Of a DNA stretch of 64,000 nt, positions 24,701 through 30,700 are shown in pieces. A model generated the notes under the pieces. That model was not told the origin of the DNA. It did not search any database and saw nothing but the letters and a program-made list of their open reading frames with translations. The stretch is from Apostichopus japonicus (Eukaryota; Echinodermata; Holothuroidea; Aspidochirotida; Stichopodidae), in NCBI RefSeq assembly GCF_037975245.1, contig NC_092568.1, positions 3,751,001-3,815,000 on the forward strand. The letters run 5' to 3'. Within the stretch, counting starts at the first letter, position 1. Every line of letters starts with the position of its first letter. The translations under genes and the position numbers were made by a program.

Positions 24701-27700
24701 ACATATTTGTGATCCTATAGTGAACATAACATTGTGGTGGTCACATATTTGTGATCCTATAGTGAACATAACATTGTGGTGGTCACATATTTGTGATCCT
24801 ATAGTGAACATAACATTGTGGTGGTCACATATTTGTGATCCTATAGTGAACATAACATTGTGGTGGTCACATATTTGTGATCCTATAGTGAACATAACAT
24901 TGTGGTGGTCACATATTCAGAGTAGTATCATCACTTTAGTAGTATCATCACTCTTGATTAGTATCGCCACAATGTATTAGTATCATCACACTTGAGTAGT
25001 ATCGTCACACTTTATTGTATCATCACACTCGAGTAGAATAGTCACACTCGAGTAGTTTTGTCACACTGGAGTAGTATGGGCATACTTCAGTTATCAATTC
25101 ACTTTAGTGGTCTGGATAATGCTATCACATATAACCTTCATTACTTCTGAAAGGATATAATATAATACACAAATCAACATAAACTTATCTCTAAAACACG
25201 AATACACCAAACTCACATGATTATGTAATCTAGTCTTTACATTTGATTGGCAGTTTTGAGGTGTATTCATCCTAAAATGGTGACATTCTTCCTAAAGTTT
25301 TGTTTGAGATTTCCTTTTAACCCTTGCATCCAGCAGATAAATTATTTCTAACGTAATCTAAAAATATTGTGAACATTTTGAGTCAAGGAATGTCCTATGT
25401 TTAATTTGGCACCATCTCATCCATGTTTTCTTGAAAACTCACTGCTTATGTTACACGTGAATTGCTCAAAGTTTTGTTTCTAGTTTTGTAAGTGGAACCA
25501 CATTCCTCTTTGAGTGTTGCAATTAACATGTTCCAGTCTCTCTCTCTCTCTCCAGGCTCCCAATACATCTCTTTGTCAGTCTATTTTGGATTTACTTAAT
25601 GACTCCTTTGAGTGTGGAGGACATCTCTTACAATTTGCGGAAACATTGTCTGAAAAGCTCAAGCCAATTAGACCTGGGGTCCCAAACCCTGAAGTTGACC
25701 ATTCTTTAATCATAAGGTGGGATTGCCATTTGTTATATTTTGTTAATGATCCTGATAGTAACAGGAGTTCTCTGCAATACACTGATATCTATGTTTCTAG
25801 AAGGCTGTTATGAAAATGCTGTATTTATCTGGGGCAGTTCATATATAGAAAATGTAATTTAGTCATTACATAATATAACTTTCTTATTTAGTTTTAGCAG
25901 GAAAATGAACACTTTAGATTGTAACTAAAATAGGTATATATGTAGCAGGTATGCTATCACAAATACATTTTGAATTTGACTCACATAATAGCATTAAAAC
26001 TACCATATATCTCAATGTCACTAAGGTATTTATCACTATAACACTATGGTGAATGCTTCTTGAATGTAATTCAGGTATATGTAGCATTAATAATACAGCG
26101 AATGTTACTTGAATCCAACTCTCGCAGGCCGTTTTGCTAAAAATCTGCTGCTGTTTTACAGTCACAGTACACATGATCTATTAATATGTAACGTTTTGCT
26201 TTGCTAGGTAGGCGCTTCTGACAACACTTGTGTCATAGGGGCGCGGTATAAATGTACATTATTATTTTCATTATTATATCATCATTTTAGCATTTCTATG
26301 CCTCATTTCCAATACAGTATGATGAGAACCTTACTATTCAATGCCAAACTGAAGTTTGCCCACGGGGAGGAGAGCAACTGGGTAGAGAAGTGTGACACAT
26401 ATCTTAGTACGGTAGATTTACTCAAGTTGTTTGTGGCCAATAACTGTGCCGACATCCCAAGTATCCAAGAACTAGCCCAGGCAGAGAAAGCCAGGTAAGA
26501 GGCACAACTCTCCCATGTGACTATATTCATTCTCCTTCATTTGCACAATCATTTTTCTCTTTTTTTTTCATCTGAAGTGGTAGAGATTTTCATCAGTTTT
26601 CATTATACCATTTCTAAAATAAGGTAACATGGAAATCGTCTAAAAAATCCCGAGAAACAATACCAACTTAAGTGTCTCCTTAATGTCAAATTTTATTTAA
26701 GTTTGTTTCTTTTTCAGCTTTGATTTGATATTGTAGATTATTAAGTTGTTGTTACCACTAAATCTCATTTTCAGGAACGTCCGTGACCGCCTCGTGAAAA
26801 GTGAGCGACTTTTGCTAGCGATGGAAGTCTCTACTAAGTGTGGTCTTGACAACACAGCAGTCTGGTCAGCCTGGGGTTCCAGTTGTTTGAGGGCCGGAGC
26901 GTATGAAATGGCACGGTTTAAGTTCTCCAGAGTTTTGAAGGTATCTAATACTTTGTGATAGTTACAAATTATCTGTAGCAGAAAGGGCTCCATCTATCAA
27001 AATTGCAAGTATAAATTGTTTTGAGGTTTTGATATTGCCTTATTGGGAGACTGATTTGTAAGTGACATGGACTTCCCTGACCTGAGCTCTCTAATCAATC
27101 TAACATATGTTAAAAAGGAGTTTATGTGTGGCAAATGGTGAGCTTGATTTTACAGGATTAGTTCAAGCAAATGAATTTATGTTTAGCAGCTTGTTTGAAG
27201 TACCTTTAATATCGAAAGTTTTTGAAGTTCCGCTAGCCATGTTTCTGATTGCTGTTTTGATCAAATTCAAAGAGAGAAAAAACTGTTTACAATCTGCTTA
27301 TCTACTGCAAACAGCTTGTGTAAGTAAATAAATGTAAGACTTAGAGGGCCTTGCGTTTAGATCCTACGGCTCGGATCTTCTTAAAAGACAAACTGTTAGC
27401 ATTCCAGAAGATCCTCCCAGAAGAGTCAGACCCTCTCAACTTATACATTAGACCAAGTTCAAATGATTTCCCCCAACCTTGTTTTTGCACAAGCGGAAAT
27501 TGAAAAAAAAAAAGAAGCACATTCATGTGGAAAATTGAAGATTGTTTGCTTGCACTAGGTTCTGATATGATCTAATATAATATTCTGCATTTGTTGTAAA
27601 AACATGCAATCTATGTAGAACGTTGTATATATGAAAATTGCACATGGTGACAAATTAATGAGTAACGAGGGAACGAATGCATGGCCATGTAAGAAAATAT

Positions 27701-30700
27701 TTATGAATTGGGAGAATGTGCTCTTTTGGATTCACTTCTACTAAAGCGTGCATTTCATTATTTTCTTTAAGCCTGTCAACGACAAGAATCTCTGTCATCC
27801 TCTTCCTAAGCTACTGAATGATATCATTGAATTCCTTCAGTCCTCACATGCCAAGACTATCAAGGTAATTAAACCATTTCTTATAAACCATCAATATTTT
27901 ATAGAGTTTTTCTATGAATGAGGTCTAAGCTATAAAATATCAAGTAATTTAAAGAAGAACATCAAAATATGAAAATAGCTGCAGCAGTTGCAAAATCCCC
28001 CGCTGCAAAGCTAAGTAAATATAAATCAATAGAGATTATCACTGCAGAGCAGCGTGCTGTCATATGCCTATTGTGAGAACCGCAGAGCACAGAAGATAAT
28101 GTCATTGTACAGCATAGCTTCAGTAATGCTGCAGCCCCCAGAGCGTCCTACACTGGACACTGTGTCCAAGCAGAATGTGCAAGATAACAGTCACATATGT
28201 CTTTTCAGACAGAGAAACATTTAATAATACATTCTCTCTAAGGTGTTAGTATCTAAGAGAGAAGGAGATGGTAAAAAGCAATGGAGTTAAGCTTGTCTAA
28301 ATTTTGGCTCAAACGTTTAATAAATAATACATAAATTAAATGGTAATTAGATGATCTCAATTCATCCTCTTGATATATGAAGAAATACTGGAGATTTATT
28401 TCATGACAATACCATCACCATATTGTGTCTTACACTGTGTTTTCTTGCAGACTCAAGATATACTTGATGCATCTTCAACATCCATTAAAGACTTCATTGC
28501 TGCACCTCATATGGTAAGATAATTGTATTGAAAACCAAGTATTGCTGGCCATTGAGAAATGTAAAACAATTTCCTCAAGAATTGATTGGGAGTTTCAAAT
28601 TAAGACAACTGCTGCAGTTGTTATGTTGAGTGGACGTCTTTTCTATCAGAAGCTATTATTTTGTCCTTTATGATCAAAGAAGGTTTTGAAAACTGGCCTC
28701 CGAGCTGCCGAAGAATCATCAGTTTATGGTTGCACACTTAGAAATAAAAAATATATAAACAAAAAACAACAAGGAAATGGAAAGGGACTTTGGAAAAAAT
28801 TTATCATAAAAAGAGAAAGTTGCATCTTTAAATCAAGATAAATATATCTATATATATATATATTTTTATATTCTTTCCATATCGACAGGATGGTTATTCC
28901 AAAAAGAAACTGGACAGCCCAGCTGCCAAAGAATGTTTGTATTACATCAACACATACTGCCCGTACCTGACAGCCATTCAGTTCTACATGAAGTATGATC
29001 TGCTCTCCATGGCCCTCGATTACCTCATCAAACACGTAAATAAACAAATCTGTTCTTTCACAAACAGATATAATAATACGAAAAAAATGCCTCTGTCTAT
29101 CTTGAAGGGTGCTTGAAGTACTCAACAATATTCCAAGGCAGGAATAGGTCAAGGGAATCTTGTTCCTGGTGAGGTTTCGAGACATTTTGTGAGACATATC
29201 TTCTTGAAAGTATTAACACATCAGTGTCAAGAATAGCCATTCTGTTAATCTGTTATCATTCTGTTAATCTGTTACCATTCTGTTAATCTGTTATCATTCT
29301 GTACAGAATTGTTCCGGTGAAGTATTCCTGGAAGGGTTATTCCTGCCTTGTCTGAAGAAAGGTGAACTGGGTATGTTAGAGGAATACATGGTCCGTCTAG
29401 ACCCTACCCTCAGTATCTGGGACTCTCACCTTACTGCGGTATGCCGACACCTCAACAAGAACAAACTCAACCATGTACTCTACCACCTTCAAGTATTCAT
29501 GAAGGTGAGGCCAGATGCGTTCATTTATGAAATGCCATCGCTGAAATTTACTGAAAGTTGCAAATCTTGATATACCATTTCCCCATGTACAACTTAGAGC
29601 ATTTGTGCTAGTATGTTGCTTTATAATACTGCAAGTGGAGTTTCATAGAAAATATATAGTTGCATAGAAAGTAGGATATAATCTGAAAAAATCATTTCAT
29701 AGTTTTATAAAAGTTTTTTTCGCAAAGTATGTCACTCTGTGCATGTATGTGTTAATAAATGCATGTAGTATTATATATAAAAATGTCTTACTTGTGGATA
29801 TGCCTAATACAAACCAAAAATCCCATGTCATGTATTCCCTCCCATCCCCACTCTTCCCAACACCCACCCCCACCCACCTCCCTCCACCCTATCAGTGTGC
29901 TATAGTTTCAAGGAACTGGTCATCTCTATCACACAACATCTCTTTCCATTCTGACAGGACTTTGTCCGAGCAGCGATGCTGTGTATTCGTTTCTACCAGG
30001 AGCGGGCCACTTCCTACAGCGAGTTGTTTGATCGCCTGCATCATGTACGACGAGCCCACGATCACTTGAAGGCCATGATGGAGGACAAAGAGTGGGGCAG
30101 TGTACCCCGGGCCTCAAATCAAAATTCAAAGTCTCCAGCCGGTTGGGGTGGGGGTAGAAAAGAGGGAGATGTCAATGTACGCCTCACTTTATCGCCATCA
30201 GATCTGACAAAGTAAGTTGGTCATGGTCTTGTTAAAACCTGGTCCTTACGTTAATAGGGGTTGCGTGGTGGTATATTATTCCTGGTATGCTTAAAGTAGG
30301 CTTTCTTTAACTAGCTATACGTATAATTTCTTTTTGTTACCTAGACCAGCTCGGGTTTGCAGCAAAGAACCTGACAGAAACAAAACCTCACTTTACCTAG
30401 ATTGAGCAATATGCAGGAGGGTAGGTGGGTAGGCAGCTCATGAGCAAGACCTAAGGGGTGCAGGGTAGGTGGGTAGGCAGCTCATGAGCAAGACCTAAGG
30501 GGTGCAGGGTAGGTTGGAAGGGTGCTCATGAGCAAGACCTAAGGGGTGCAGGTTAGTTGGGAAGGGTGCTCATGAGCAAAACTTAGGGGTGCAGGGTAGG
30601 TGGGAAGGGTGCTCATGAGCAAAACCTAATGGGTGCAGGGTAGGTGGGAAGGGTGCTCATGAGCAAGACCTAATGGGTGCAGGGTAGTTGGGGAGGGTGC

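Noticed and set aside
24381-24980. 199-codon plus-strand frame and 146-codon minus-strand frame
   Set aside because: Both come from the 42-bp minisatellite; the period is divisible by three and the unit lacks stops. No family resemblance.
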